Part shown: positions 1 through 10,923 of the stretch, one piece after another
Numbering within the stretch: the stretch's first letter is position 1
Layout of the letters: each line of letters opens with the position of its first letter
Assembly (NCBI RefSeq): GCF_016920785.2
Contig: NW_024609880.1
Coordinates: forward strand, 36,479,152 to 36,543,151
Source of the DNA: Ixodes scapularis
Taxonomy: Eukaryota; Arthropoda; Arachnida; Ixodida; Ixodidae
Direction: 5' to 3'
Length of the DNA stretch: 64,000 bases
Made by a program: the position numbers and the translations under genes
Notes under the pieces: model-generated
Seen by the model: only the letters and a program-made list of their open reading frames with translations
Databases searched by the model: none
Told to the model about the DNA's origin: nothing

Positions 1-190
1 GCGAAAACATGGAGAGCCTGGCCGCTTTTGCCCACATAGCTGCTGCGCATGTGCGCCTTCCAGCCGTGTTGGTAAACAGAGACGCGCCGCGTGTCGGTCT
101 ATACAACGTCAAACTCTACCCGTTTGTATCTTTTTTTCATTTTTGCATACCACTACTTGCGCGCATAAATCACCAAATTAGAAATAATAC

Positions 191-655
191 AGGATGTCAC
201 CAAAAAAAACTTAAAGGTTTTTTTATGTTTTGTTTTTTCTGCCGCAAAAATGAACTACGCATCGCCTAACGCTCATTCTCCGCCCAAAGCTTGCGCTAGG
301 TCACAACAGATGCCAAAGTTTTAACAAGAACGGGCACCTTATTCAAAAGTTACGTGATTTGCTGAAAATTTCAATGGGAAAATGGAGCCCATTTTTTGCC
401 CGTTTTCGGTTTCTGGTGCCATAGAGCCCCACGTATTCGAAAACTCCGTCGGCCGCCATTTTCCCATTGAACTTTTCAGAAAATCACGTATCTTTTAAAT
501 AAGATATCGGATCGGGCTGAAATTTTGGCATCTGGTTGTGACCTCCAGCGCTACATTTGGGCGGAGAATGAGCGTTCGGCGATGCCTAGTTTATTCTTTC
601 TTGCGGAAAAAAAAAAAAACTGTAATGTTTTTTGTTTTTTTTTGTGACACCCTGA
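191..655. mobile_element. Foldback element, family F1, copy 1
   Basis: The two halves are inverted copies of each other along almost the whole length. The left arm contains ACGCTCATTCTCCGCCCAAA and the right arm contains its near-exact reverse complement around 556-580. Poly-A/T stretches lie outside the arms. A second copy is at 40366-40790 and a partial one at about 23680-23800. No coding potential is seen. This is a non-autonomous inverted-repeat element of unknown superfamily. Confidence 0.75.
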
Positions 656-1708
656 TAACAGACCCAGAATCTTTGCCTGCCCAGTCGTTGCACGTACCAC
701 TGGATTTGTAAATTATATTAATTCTTAAAATGTATTGCCCTGAACTAATTTTTAACCTCGGCATTTTTTTATTATTTTTTTTTTTTTTATTGTGATTTTC
801 ACACCAGTCCGAGTTTGGGTTCGCCAAACTCAACATCTAAACCTGAGTGTCATTTTTTGTGTTTTCCAGTCTCGTGGTTTTGGTCAAAATAAACACCCAG
901 CTACTTAAACGAGACTCCTGGTCGCCCAAAAAATAGTTCATTGGTTTTGAATTTTTAGGTAGTTAATTCCTCAAGCTAGAATTTCAGAAACCCAAGTCTA
1001 TCACGTCAACACGTTTTCCTGAAATCCACACAGAGTCAAACATATGCACGATAGCAACGCTCGGTCACGGACTTCTAAAAGATTCGCGTTCATTCTTGCA
1101 CCAGATTAACTTTCGCACTGCTTTCTTGTTCTCGAAAGTGCCAGTTCATTCTCGCCCCGAGCGCGCGGCGCTTGAACCTTCTTTGCCGAACTTTCGTGAT
1201 AATGACGCACACGCACTGTAGAGAAGCAGCTGCCTGCGACCTTGTCGAGTCAGTCTCGCTCTAGCTCTCTGTTACGCTGCCGAATCGCCGCCTGCTTTTC
1301 TGCTGCCTCGACGCTCTTTTTTTTACTTTTTTTGTTTGGCACAAGTTCGCCGTTAAACCTTTATTTTTCAGTTCACTGTTCGTCCTCTCGTCACCTTCAT
1401 TCGTGACAATATAAATCTGATCACATTGAAATATGTGTAACTGGCCTCTGAATCTCCGATAACGGCGCACGGGAAATTTTATATTTTTCAACGCGTCGGT
1501 GGTTCTGTTATGCATGTGTCTCGCCATTTGGCTCAGGACGATTTTCGCGTTTTGTTGTGCCCACATTTGCTGGAGACGTGAGACGTGAGCTCGAAGCGTA
1601 TGTAACTGGCCCCTTGCACGAGAACTGGCGCAGCCGTGCTCGTTCCAAAGAAAGCTCGTGCAGAGAAAAACAAGGGACCAGGGATGTTAAATTCAGGATA
1701 TAGAAAAA
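656..1708. other. Non-coding stretch, nothing recognised
   Basis: AT-rich sequence with poly-T runs near 770-790 and 1318-1330. The open frames are short and low in complexity. I see no gene, RNA or element termini here. Confidence 0.5.
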
Positions 1709-1716
1709 TACCCCCC

Positions 1717-1945
1717 TAAAGCCCCTTGATAAAAGCGTTTTTTACAAGTACCGCCAACCATTGTTGTGGAAGCGCGCGAGACACGTGGCTTGAGCAGGTG
1801 CTCCGCCGCCATTCGCTTCCAAGGCCCGCTCATTTCAGTGCTGCGCCGCCATTTGCTTCCAAGGGCCGCTCGAGGCATGGGCCTCGTGCACTCGCGCATT
1901 TGACGCTACTTGCATAACAAGCGCAAAACACATCGAGGGGCTTTA
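1717..1945 (+). mobile_element. hAT-type MITE, family B (TAAAGCCCC), copy 1
   Basis: The ends are inverted repeats (TAAAGCCCCTTGAT and its complement ATCGAGGGGCTTTA). The element is flanked by a perfect 8-bp duplication TACCCCCC at 1709-1716 and 1946-1953. An 8-bp target duplication is characteristic of the hAT superfamily. At least four further copies lie at 7.7-9.4 kb. There is no transposase. Confidence 0.88.
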
Positions 1946-1953
1946 TACCCCCC

Positions 1954-3622
1954 TGCATTGTAGCGCCACCACGCACGATTTCTCGCATTGATATCCAAGC
2001 CTGGAAGGCGATGCCACCGCCATCTGTTGGTACAGAATCACACTAACCAAGAGTGGGGTTGCACCTTAAAGGTGTTTTAGAGACTTTTGCACTTTCGCAC
2101 CATACTTCGAGTGATACGCATTTTAATACGGTGTTGATGCATAGAACACCCTTGATTTTGAACGGTGTGAAAAGCCTGTAGAAAAAAGTGCTGCTGCAGC
2201 ACTGTACAGGGAATCGACATTACACTCGCTTCAAACAGCTTTAGTGGAGGTTGCTTCTGCGACTACATTGGGCGCGTTCAATAGATCCTTTCCGGAATTC
2301 AGTGCCATCTGGTGGCTCAAATGGCAGTTTATATTTTACTATATTAATGGCGGCAATGAACCTGTAGTCTGCAGTATTTAATAGGGCTCCGTCACTTAAA
2401 GGTCAACGGTAAACGAGAATGTGCACTTCACTAAGATTATTTTTCAGTCTCTTATAGTGTCAATGGCGAAACAAATGCAGCCAGTCGGAACGAAGCGCCA
2501 ACTCACATATACGCCTTGATAGAGTTCTATATATCAACGGCCTTGGAACCGAGTGAGTGCTACTAAAAGATTGACTGGGACCGAGTTAGAAATGAACGCT
2601 TACGCAGCTCTTGCGTCCAATTCCTGCTTCACGCCGCGCTAGCATCTAGAATGTATAGGCCTCGAATCATCTGCTTAGAAGCATTTTCAACTTCTTTCTT
2701 CATCAGTAAACAGAAGGCCGCCATTATTATAGCACATATGCCGTTTTCAGATGATGATGATAATGATCGAAGTGGCCAGACTGAATTCCGCAAAGGGTCT
2801 ATAGCGGCTCCGAGAGTCAATGAGCCAGCGCTCCTTCCAGGCGACGAAAAACTACTTCAGGTACACTGAGTTTTCGGAGTCAAGCTCCAGTTCACCCGGT
2901 CCGGAGACGGTGGACGCAGAGCCGTTTATACTGAGAGAGTCTGGCCTTCTTGAGGATATTTCGAGAGCCTGGCAACCACAGCAGCGTAGTCTGACAACCG
3001 GGATATGACTACTTCCGTCCGCCATTTTGATTGTGGGGCTTTGACTCATAGGAGTTCTATGCGATTTCTCAGGAATAAGGAACAGAAAGAAGTAACGACA
3101 TTTTGTGCTATAGACAACGTTATTAGATGAGCTCAGGAACTGCTCATAGACGCTGCATGCACGAACAGTACCCCCCCCCCCCCCCCCCCCTCACTCACCA
3201 CGACGCGCCGCCGGACGGCTGCTTTGGTAACTGCAGCGTATTCTATGGGAATCGGGCACGGTGAAATCGGGTCGGGATCGCTGGGATCGCTACGTACGTT
3301 TCGAAGCACGGCGGATGGCGCTTTACCTCTGTTCTTTGGAACGCACAGTTATGAAACGAAAATCTAGATGGCGCTTCGAACGACACTTGGCGGATTGAAG
3401 TGAGTGAGGGGGGTACCCCCTTCCGCTTGAGTTCCACAACTGAGGTATTCTAGTAACGTTGGCTATAGAGCAAGGTATGACGTATTTCCGAATTCCAAAC
3501 TAAATTCCGGTGCTAAAAACAAATGGCGGGAGAAGCAGCGTCGGCTGTAGCTTAGTCATATAAAATGCCATGATGCTAAGATTGCCAGCACCCTATTTTT
3601 AGGACATTCGCCGGCAGCATAA
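1954..3622. other. Non-coding stretch with a poly-C run
   Basis: No gene recognised. A run of 20 C occupies 3171-3190. Open frames around 2629-3049 overlap on both strands and resemble no family I know. Confidence 0.45.
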
Positions 3623-4034
3623 TGGCACGTTTACACCTGAAAAGAAATCCGCTGCCGCGGGAGCGGATCCGCTCCCGGCGGCGACGACGACGAACTGGTT
3701 GTGTTTACATCTATTTCCTTCGAGCAGTGGCGGCAGCGCCGGCTGCGGCAGCGGTTCCCGTAACGTCTCGTCAAATATGACGAGAAGGTGCGAGAGTTCC
3801 CGCCTCGGCTCTCTCTCTCCCGGGCGTTGCTGCTCCCGGAAGAACGCGTACTCGTGACGTAGGCAGCGTCGCGCTGCGCAAGAATGTCACATCCGGTCAG
3901 CGAAACGCCTCGTTCGGCGGCAGAAATGGATCCCGGACCTAAACGGCTCGCCGCCGCGTTTTCCGCCCAGCGTTTCGCCCCAGCGGCAAAAGCTGGGCGT
4001 ATCCGCTGTCGGATCCGCAAGCGTAAACGTACCA
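3623..4034. mobile_element. PIF/Harbinger-like MITE with TAA duplication
   Basis: The termini are TGGCACGTTTACACCTG and, inverted, TGGTACGTTTACGCTTG. They are flanked by TAA at 3620-3622 and 4035-4037. A 3-bp TWA duplication suits PIF/Harbinger elements. The GC-rich interior carries an open frame on the minus strand that matches no transposase I recognise, so I treat it as non-coding. Confidence 0.65.
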
Positions 4035-4085
4035 TAAGGGTGTTGCTGTAACACCCTTAAGGTGTTAGCCCTGGAACAAGCTTAA

Positions 4086-5094
4086 AGGGGCCCTGCAATG
4101 ACTATTTTACTAATTTTTAATTTGCACCGAACCTGAGCGCACTGAACGTAGTAACTTAGTGAAACTTTTCTTTTCTCGAAATTCCCTTTATTTTAAAAGT
4201 TATAGGCAAATTAAAATTACAAAAACAAGCAAAAAATAACCTCCCTCATGACGTCCTTGGTTGCTTGAGAGTGGCCGTGAACTAGAGGAGAACTAGTGAG
4301 CTCATCCAGAGCTCACTGCTGCCGCACTCCGAGTCGACGGCGCGAGAGGGCGCCACTAATGCGTGTTCTGGATAGTCTGTATGCAGCGGGCAGCCACAGC
4401 GGCTCTCATTGCATTTGCTGCGCGGTTAGATACTAACTCGGCATGACACTTCATTAGCCAGAAACGACAGCAAACACGGGGTAAAGATCAGTTCAGAATG
4501 GAAGCTACTTTGCGCTGCCATACCGCGAAACGGCCAAACCGCAAGACAAAGCTTCTCGCCGAAGGCCTTCGGAACGCTCGGAGCCGGTCGGATCCTCCTG
4601 CCCAAACGACCGCAGCGCTGCAGCGTACATCCGGGACCTTTCCGTGTCGGCGCCTGATCCCACTACTCCTTTCTAGCATCCGCCGCCTTTTCCACCGCTT
4701 GGCGGCGGATATGTCGGCGGGTCATTTCTTGTTTCCGTACTTTATGAACTGCATTCGTTTTTTTTTTTTTATCTAAAATACTGAACAAAAACTACTTGTA
4801 TAAATAACTGAACCGGTTCGCGCCAATTATATTTTGTATTTCGACTAAAAAGAAACTTTTAGCGGCTCTGACCAGTAGTAAGCCCAGGACCAAAGACGTC
4901 ACATTTTGCGCGCTTTCGGTAACGGGGGTCGCCCTCGTCGGTGGAGGAGGTTTCCGCGCCGTCCGGTTAAAATATGACGCACTGATATTTAGTTACTCTC
5001 TCCGTGCCTTCTGGCTTGCCCGAACTCCAAGAGACGTGGAAACCGCAAAAAATGTGGACGCTTAAATATGATTGCAGGGCCCCTTTAAAGGGCG
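4086..5094. mobile_element. TTAA-flanked element, family T1, copy 1
   Basis: Terminal inverted repeats AGGGGCCCTGCAAT are bordered on both sides by TTAA (4082-4085 and 5095-5098). This is the target preference of piggyBac-type elements. The interior has no intact transposase, so it is non-autonomous. Related copies lie back to back at 17122-18678. Confidence 0.82.
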
Positions 5095-5561
5095 TAAAAC
5101 AATTAGTGCGTATACCACCCGGTCATCTAGCTCTGCCCTCAACTTTGCACTTGGTTTTGTACCCTGATGAGTCTGCTCGTGCAGGATCTTTATTGTAGTA
5201 AACTGTAAATTAGGACAAGTCCCGCAGTAATGTCATCAGTTGATAATAAACAGTCAGAACTGTAGATCATATTCAAAAACCGTATCGTACGGTGAGCAGA
5301 GTACGGTGAAGTTATCTGCGAGTCATTCTACTGAAGAGCGTGGTTCACGTTACATAAACACTTTGTCGCATTGCAGGTGGCCACCGTGCGCCAGAAGTAA
5401 GGCCCCCCTCCCGCCAAGAAGCTGGCCGCATTGGATCGTGGCAGTCAGAGCATTCTGTGGCCTCATCCTCTTTTCGCTTATAATCGCGGGGCACGTTCAT
5501 GTGCGTAGACCACATCACTTTTACATTATTCTTAGTGGAGTAGCCCGTACATGGCTAGTGC

Positions 5562-5795
5562 CGTTTTACAGCGGAGCTGCCAAGGGCTAGTTTCTCTAGG
5601 ATCGTGTCTCCCGCAAAGAAATGAAGACACCGAACTCTGGACACCTACCGCCATCAATGAGCGACGGCTGCAGGCCACGCATCTGGTTGCCGCCGTCGCT
5701 CATAGATGGCGGCAGCCTTTCCACTCTAGCTTGCCGACTTGAGGCCGGCCATTACTTTCCATTGTACAGCTCCGCTGGTCTTCCTTCTACACCTG
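5562..5795. repeat. Foldback repeat
   Basis: Two levels of inverted repeat are visible. Outer arms contain ACAGCGGAGCTG and CAGCTCCGCTG. Inner arms contain CCGCCATCAATGAGCGACGG and its complement at about 5690-5712. No coding content. Confidence 0.55.
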
Positions 5796-6486
5796 AGTGG
5801 AAAGGCTGAAAGTCTTTTGTAGAGCTTGTGCTCCTTGGCGAGTTCTGCAATTCCGACAGTGTGAGCATCCTGTGTGTCAAATAACCAAACCAATGGACCA
5901 GTCACAGGATATCGGTGGAAGGTTTTCATATCGCCAAAAAAGGACTGTTTACGAAAGGGGTCAGTTGGGCGAGTTGGTACCGTTCAACAGAGAAAGAAAT
6001 GACCTTTCTGCAATCATATGCGTATGCAAGTGCGCATGGTTGAATTCGCGTGTCTCCCTTGAGCTCGCGTGCCTTCCTCTATGTGCCGTTGCTCGACCTG
6101 ATTTCGCGTTTTGTTTCTTTTCTTTTTCTTTCGAATACGTGCGAGTTGTGAGCGTCCGCCTGTCTGTCGTCTACGTGAGCTAAAGTAACTTGAACGTGAG
6201 GGATCGGCGATTCCAATATTTACAACTCATCAGCCCAGCGTGCGATCTCCTTAGCCCAGCACGCGCATGTTCGTCGCTCCAGAAAGCGAGCAAATCACGC
6301 GCCCTACGCACGAACACTGAAAATGGAACCGGCCAGGATCTCTTTTTTGGCAAGGTCTATAGACAACATAAGCAAGGCGACTGGTCTGCTCGTGCGTGAA
6401 GGCCTATGCAATCGCAAGCTTGCCAAGGCTATGTTCACGCGCACGTTGCACGTGCTTGCACGCACGGGGTACCAGTCGGGGCGCCG
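5796..6486. other. Non-coding stretch, nothing recognised
   Basis: The longest open frame here (128 codons, plus strand) is not related to any family I know and has no conserved motif. I do not call it a gene. Confidence 0.4.
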
Positions 6487-6850
6487 TGGTTTTAATGCCA
6501 AAGCATTAACTGTCCCATGGAGCGGAGCCGGCGTCCGTAACCGTGAAAAACGGCAGAGAAATTCCCTCCGCGCCGTAACCGCGAATAAACGGCAGAGAAA
6601 TTTTCCTCCGCGGAACGGCTTTGAAAATGGCTGCGACGCGGCTCGCGCGCCAAGGAACGCCACTCCACAGAGAAGCCCTCTCCTGGCGCTGCTCCCGCAC
6701 ACCGCTGCAGCAGCGCACACCCGTCGCTCCCCATAGCCCGGCCGGCCGGCGTCCGCAGGGGGCTGCCCGGCCGGCCTCTGCAGAGGATAGTGGGGCGCGC
6801 GTCTTGTAGGAATACGCCACGTATGCGAATGCTTTCGCGTTCCTACACGT
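6487..6850. repeat. Dispersed repeat, copy a
   Basis: Shares its start (AAAGCATTAACTG), interior (CACAGAGAAGCCCTC) and end (CTTGTAGGAATnnnCGTA) with 30868-31190 in the same orientation. The overlapping open frames on both strands are consequences of GC-rich repeat sequence. Family unknown. Confidence 0.6.
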
Positions 6851-6989
6851 AATCAGTCTTAATTGTACTCCTGTCATTTTTTTTTTCTGGCATGTCCGCA
6901 GAAGTGAAGATTGCTTGAGCACAGCTGCGATCGGCGCTCAATGCGCGCGAGCGCCCATGGTCCACATAGTCGAAGTCAAATTAGTCGTT

Positions 6990-7282
6990 AGTTGATTATA
7001 CAGCAGGAGGTTAGTCTGCCAGAACATGGCGACATTGTTACCCACTGTAGAGGAGCAATTTAGCCAGTGCAGTACGACTGCTAGCCCGGGGTCTTTAACG
7101 TGCACCGCGCAGTAGTGATACACGACCGCACGCCAGTACGATGCTCATCCAGACCGAGACGGGCAGGGGTGGGGATTGAACCCAGGATCTCTGGGTTCTG
7201 CAGCGCGAGCTTTCGCTCCACGTGCTCCGAGCTGGTGTGCGCTAGTGTGCGCTAGCCCACTCTGCGACCGATTCCCCGGTCC
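6990..7282 (-). mobile_element. tRNA-derived SINE, family S1, copy 1
   Basis: On the minus strand the left end carries an A-box-like segment followed by a B box, GGGTTCAATCC (about 7170-7180). A tail region is shared with the copies at 9545-9790 and 13371-13632. These are the internal RNA polymerase III promoter elements of tRNA-derived SINEs. The copy includes a local inverted repeat that extends beyond the element to about 7330. Confidence 0.7.
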
Positions 7283-7420
7283 ACATAGCTTTGGAGCACG
7301 TAGAGCGAAAGCTCGTGTTGCAGAACCCAGGGCATAGCTTCCTATATACTGACAAAGCATGACAGAACGCCACGAGACGCGGACGCCGAAAGTGAAAAGG
7401 TAGACCGGCAGACAAGAGGC

Positions 7421-7694
7421 TAGAATGCCTTCATACAGACGCGCGCTTTTGCTTGAGTGGTAACATCTCAGCCATTTTTCCGCCCAATCGTTGTTTTTTT
7501 TTTTTTTTTTTTATGAATTTTGAGGCGCGCGCAATCTGGTGTCACTCAGCTCGAGCGCGTAGCTCTGGTTAATGCATAGACGCCATTTTACCACCTAAGT
7601 CACTCACCGACTGCGCAAGAGCGTCACGCTCTGGCACATTCAGGGCAACAATTGATGCCTTCACCCTCAGACAGACAGACATGTAAGCACCCTA
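7421..7694 (+). mobile_element. Array element A1 (274 bp)
   Basis: Begins TAGAATGCC and ends GCACCCTA. It is flanked on both sides by CAAGAGGC (7413-7420 and 7695-7702). It is an inverted relative of element A2 at 8153-8410. It is the first member of a four-element array sharing one 8-bp target sequence. Confidence 0.85.
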
Positions 7695-7702
7695 CAAGAG
7701 GC

Positions 7703-7913
7703 TAAAGCCCCTTTATGTTTGAAAAGTACCGCAAGGTGCGTCGACGCACGAGGCACGTGCAACGTGCAGCGCTTGGGAAGATCATGGCGGCACAGCGCAG
7801 CACTAAGCTGGATTTCAGACGCCATGAATTTCCCAGAATTAGCGCGCGGCACGTGCCTCGAGCATTTCTACAACAATGATTGGCGCCACTTTTCCCATGA
7901 TAGAGGGTCTTTA
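7703..7913 (-). mobile_element. hAT-type MITE, family B, diverged array copy B1
   Basis: The ends are TAAAGCCCC and GGGTCTTTA, with CAAGAGGC on each side. Read on the minus strand it aligns loosely to family B, sharing CAACAATGATTGGCG-like and GGCACGTGC segments. It is much more diverged than its neighbour B2 and is the second array member. Confidence 0.78.
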
Positions 7914-7921
7914 CAAGAGGC

Positions 7922-8144
7922 TAAAGCCCCTTGATAAAGGCGTTTTTTACAAGTACCGCCAACCATTGTTGTGGAACCGCGCGAGACACGTGCTACGAGC
8001 GGGTGCTCCGCCGCCATTCGCTTCCCCGCTCAAATCAGTGCTGCGCCGCCATTCGCTTCCAAGGGCCGCTCGAGACGCGGGTCTCGTGCACCCGCGCATT
8101 TGACGCTACTTGCACGACAAACGCAAACATATCGAGGGGCTTTA
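7922..8144 (+). mobile_element. hAT-type MITE, family B, array copy B2
   Basis: TAAAGCCCCTTGAT at the left and ATCGAGGGGCTTTA at the right, with CAAGAGGC at 7914-7921 and 8145-8152. The interior is close to the copy at 1717-1945. It is the third array member, inverted relative to B1. Confidence 0.88.
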
Positions 8145-8152
8145 CAAGAGGC

Positions 8153-8410
8153 TAGGGTGCCTGCATGTCTGTCTGTCTCAGGGTGAAGACATCCATTGTT
8201 GCCCTGAATGTGCCAGCGCGTGACGCTCTCGCGCACTCGGTGCGTGACCTGGGCTGTAAAATGGCGTCTATGCATTAGCCAAAGCTACGCGCTCGAGCTG
8301 AGTGACGCCGGATTCCGCGCGCTTCAAAGTGCATAAAAAACGATTGGGCGGAAAAATGGCTGAGATGTCACCACTCAAGCAAACGCGCGCGTGTGTATGA
8401 AGGCACTCTA
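8153..8410 (-). mobile_element. Array element A2 (258 bp)
   Basis: Reverse-oriented relative of A1, starting TAGGGTGCC and ending GGCACTCTA. CAAGAGGC lies at 8145-8152 and 8411-8418. It is the fourth array member. A1+B1 and B2+A2 together form an inverted pair centred on the middle CAAGAGGC. Confidence 0.85.
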
Positions 8411-8786
8411 CAAGAGGCATGTAACGGGCGCCCCGCTGCGGCAAGACGACGAAACACACTTGTCCCGAGCTATGGAATATCCGCTCGTGCTTATCTACCG
8501 CTTCTTTTCTCGTAGGGTTTGAAAACCACGTTTCGGGTCCTCGCCGCTGCAACTGTGCGCTGACTACAGGCTCCCCGAGAAATTCTTTGTGCATGCTATA
8601 TAAGATCCCCGCGCTCCAAATCTGCGACCGGGCACTCTTGGCTCCGTCATCGAACTGCCAAGCTTTGTGAGTATAGAGGAGGCTATTCCCAGGGCCATAG
8701 CCTCCTATATACTGACAAAGCCTGGCAGATCCCCACGAGAAACGGCCGCCGAAATGAAAAAGGTGAAGCGGCAAACAGCGGATGAA

Positions 8787-9015
8787 TAAAGTCCTTTGAT
8801 AAAATTCACGCTTTAGAGTACCACCAACCATTAATGTTTTAGGAATGCGCAAGACACATGCCACGAGCGGGTGTTCTGCCGCCATTCGCTTCCAAGAGCC
8901 GCTCATTTTAGTACTGCGGCGCCATTTGCTTCCAAGAACCGCTCGAGACATGCCTCGTGCACTGGCGCATTTGACGATACTTGCAAGTCAAACGCAAACA
9001 CATTGAGGGGCTTTA
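8787..9015 (+). mobile_element. hAT-type MITE, family B, copy 4
   Basis: Starts TAAAGTCCTTTGAT and ends GAGGGGCTTTA. The flanks are CGGATGAA (8779-8786) and CGGATGAG (9016-9023), an 8-bp duplication with one mismatch. The interior matches the other family B copies. Confidence 0.82.
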
Positions 9016-9145
9016 CGGATGAGAGGAAAGCCACGCGATTGGCGCCGCGCTGCGGCGAGACGCCGAAACACACTTCTCCCGAGCGAACAAGTGTGTTTCG
9101 GGTCCTCGCCGCTGCAAAAGCTGTGCGCTGACGTCCAGGTTCCCC

Positions 9146-9373
9146 TAAAGCCCCTCGATGTGTTTGCGCTTGTCTTGCAAGTAGCGTCAAATGCGCGAGT
9201 GCACGAGGCCCATGTCTCGAGCGGCCCTTGGAAGCAAATGGCGGCGCAGCACTGAAATGAGCGGGCCTTGGAAGCGAATGGCGGCGGAGCACCCGCTCAT
9301 GGCACGTGTCTCGAGCGCTTCCACAACAATGGTTGGCGGTACTTGTAAAAAACGCTTTTATCAAGGGGCTTTA
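9146..9373 (-). mobile_element. hAT-type MITE, family B, copy 5 (reverse)
   Basis: Reverse-oriented family B copy with intact ends TAAAGCCCCTCGAT and ATCAAGGGGCTTTA. It is flanked by GGTTCCCC at 9138-9145 and 9374-9381. The second GGTTCCCC is shared with the next small element. Confidence 0.9.
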
Positions 9374-9381
9374 GGTTCCCC

Positions 9382-9443
9382 TAGAGTAACTGTAAATGCT
9401 CCGCTTGCGGAGCTCTGCAAGCAGAGCCTATATAATTACTCTA
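9382..9443. mobile_element. 62-bp miniature inverted-repeat element
   Basis: The ends TAGAGTAA and TTACTCTA are inverted. Two further hairpins lie inside (GCTCCGC/GCGGAGC and GCTCTGC/GCAGAGC). It is flanked by GGTTCCCC at 9374-9381 and 9444-9451, so it sits directly against copy 5 of family B and uses the same target sequence. Confidence 0.75.
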
Positions 9444-9544
9444 GGTTCCCCGAGAAATGGCTCGTTGATGCTCTGTGCTACCAGATCCTCGCGCTCCAAA
9501 TCGGCGACCGGGCGCTCTGTGGCTCCGTCGTCGAAATACCAAGT

Positions 9545-9790
9545 TTTGTGAGTATAGAGGGGGCCATGGCCAGGCATAACAAAGGGATCCTGGGTTTAAT
9601 ACTCAACCCTGCCCGTTTTGATCAGGATGAACTTCGCGTACCGGTGTGCGGTCGTGTATCGTCACCGCGTGGTGCACGACTCGAGGCTATAGCAGTCGTA
9701 CTGCACTGACGAAATTTCTCATCTATAGAGTGGGTTACAATGTCGCCGTGTTCTTGCATACTAAACTCCCGCTGTGTAAAGAACTAGCAA
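9545..9790 (+). mobile_element. tRNA-derived SINE, family S1, partial copy 2
   Basis: Collinear with the minus-strand copies at 6990-7282 and 13371-13632. It shares CTGCACTGnnnAAATTTCTCATCTA and GTTACAATGTCGCC in plus orientation. The tRNA-like head is incomplete and the B-box region (GGTTTAATACTCAACCC) is altered. A poly-T run follows at 9791-9815. Confidence 0.55.
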
Positions 9791-9815
9791 CTTTTTTTTT
9801 TTTTTTTTTTTTTTT

Positions 9816-10204
9816 GTCGCGGCTGTGTTTTTTCCCTGTCTTCCTGTATTTTTGTGCACAACTTTAACCACGTTCCAGAAAAAGATGTTCATCGAACATA
9901 TTAAGGACATTCGAATCAAGCTATTTAAGTAGGAGATAGGGTGAATATTCGAAAACCTCCCTCAGTCTGCAACCAATATATCCCCTGTCGACCGCTCCAT
10001 TATTAAAATAAAGACTAAAATATAATGATTTAGGCGAAATCCTCAACGTGAAAACGACTAGCAAACATTGGAAATCGAGGGAACATGCGGCAGATTGATA
10101 TCGTTTAAAGAGTTGTATGGATCAGCCACCAAATATATATATTCTTGTTATTCTATTTTCATGTACGCGGGTGGGTTAGGTACGAAAACAAAATGCTATG
10201 TGGG

Positions 10205-10206
<2 letters not shown>
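9816..10206. other. Non-coding stretch, nothing recognised
   Basis: AT-rich, no gene or element ends recognised. It leads into the TA microsatellite. Confidence 0.4.

Positions 10207-10248
<42 letters not shown>
10207..10248. repeat. (AT)n microsatellite
   Basis: An uninterrupted AT dinucleotide run of 42 bases. Confidence 0.97.
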
Positions 10249-10251
<3 letters not shown>

Positions 10252-10324
10252 AAAAACATATGTAAAACATATGTAAAAAACAAAAAAACAAAACAAACAT
10301 ATATTTGTAAAAAACATAAAGACA

Positions 10325-10636
10325 TATGGTTCCAATTAGAAACTTGCTCGGCGTCATCGAAAACCACTCAATCAGTCATTTTCAGAAAGACTTTGAGCGC
10401 GTGAGAAGCGTAGTAGTGCACTAAAGTTACCACTTCTGGAGCAGGCACAAAGCTAGCGGTTGCGGTAAGGCGCACGCGCGATTTTTCCGTTTCTTATCTA
10501 GCCCCAGCCTTGTACCTGCTCCACGAGTGGTAACTTTAGTACAATACTACGCTTCTCACGTGCCGAAAGACTTTCTGAAAATGACTGATTTAGTGGTTTT
10601 CGATGACGCTGAGCAAATTCCTAATTGGAACCATGT
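10325..10636. repeat. Foldback element, arms about 125 bp
   Basis: The left arm starts GGTTCCAATTAGAAAC and the right arm ends TTCCTAATTGGAACC. The arms also share GTCATTTTCAGAAAG and ACTAAAGTTACCAC with their complements. A short GC-rich loop lies near 10455. Non-coding. Confidence 0.8.
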
Positions 10637-10824
10637 CTATTTTCATTAATTAAAAAGTTAATCAACGAATGTTAATTAATTAGACGACTGATCATTACGA
10701 TTAGCCCTCTATAATATGTCCCCCTGGCCGTATAACTCACCTCCACAAGCGGCATAAGTGTAACTTTCACGGCTTTTTTTAAACAAATCTGTTAAGCTTA
10801 AAAAAAAACACCCTGCATGTATAT

Positions 10825-10825
<1 letters not shown>

Positions 10826-10921
<96 letters not shown>
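10826..10921. repeat. (GT)n / (GTGC)n microsatellite
   Basis: A GT run interrupted by a GTGC tract at 10861-10880. Confidence 0.96.

Positions 10922-10923
<2 letters not shown>

Larger units (their letters stand above)
7330..9545. repeat. Tandemly duplicated segment (two units)
   Basis: Unit 1 is 7330-7412 plus 8419-8690, interrupted by the four-element array. Unit 2 is about 8700-8786 plus 9024-9545, interrupted by one family B element and by the 9146-9443 pair. Both units share CTATATACTGACAAAGC, then GAAACACACTT, then GGGTCCTCGCCGCTGCAA, then TTTGTGAGTATAGAGG in order. The differences between units show which insertions came after the duplication. Confidence 0.75.

Noticed and set aside
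3631..4035. 134-codon minus-strand frame as a gene
   Set aside because: It lies entirely inside an inverted-repeat element with TAA flanks. The sequence is arginine- and serine-rich with no domain.
6304..6922. Several overlapping frames of 130-138 codons on both strands
   Set aside because: They coincide with a GC-rich dispersed repeat also found at 30868-31190, where the frames are not conserved.
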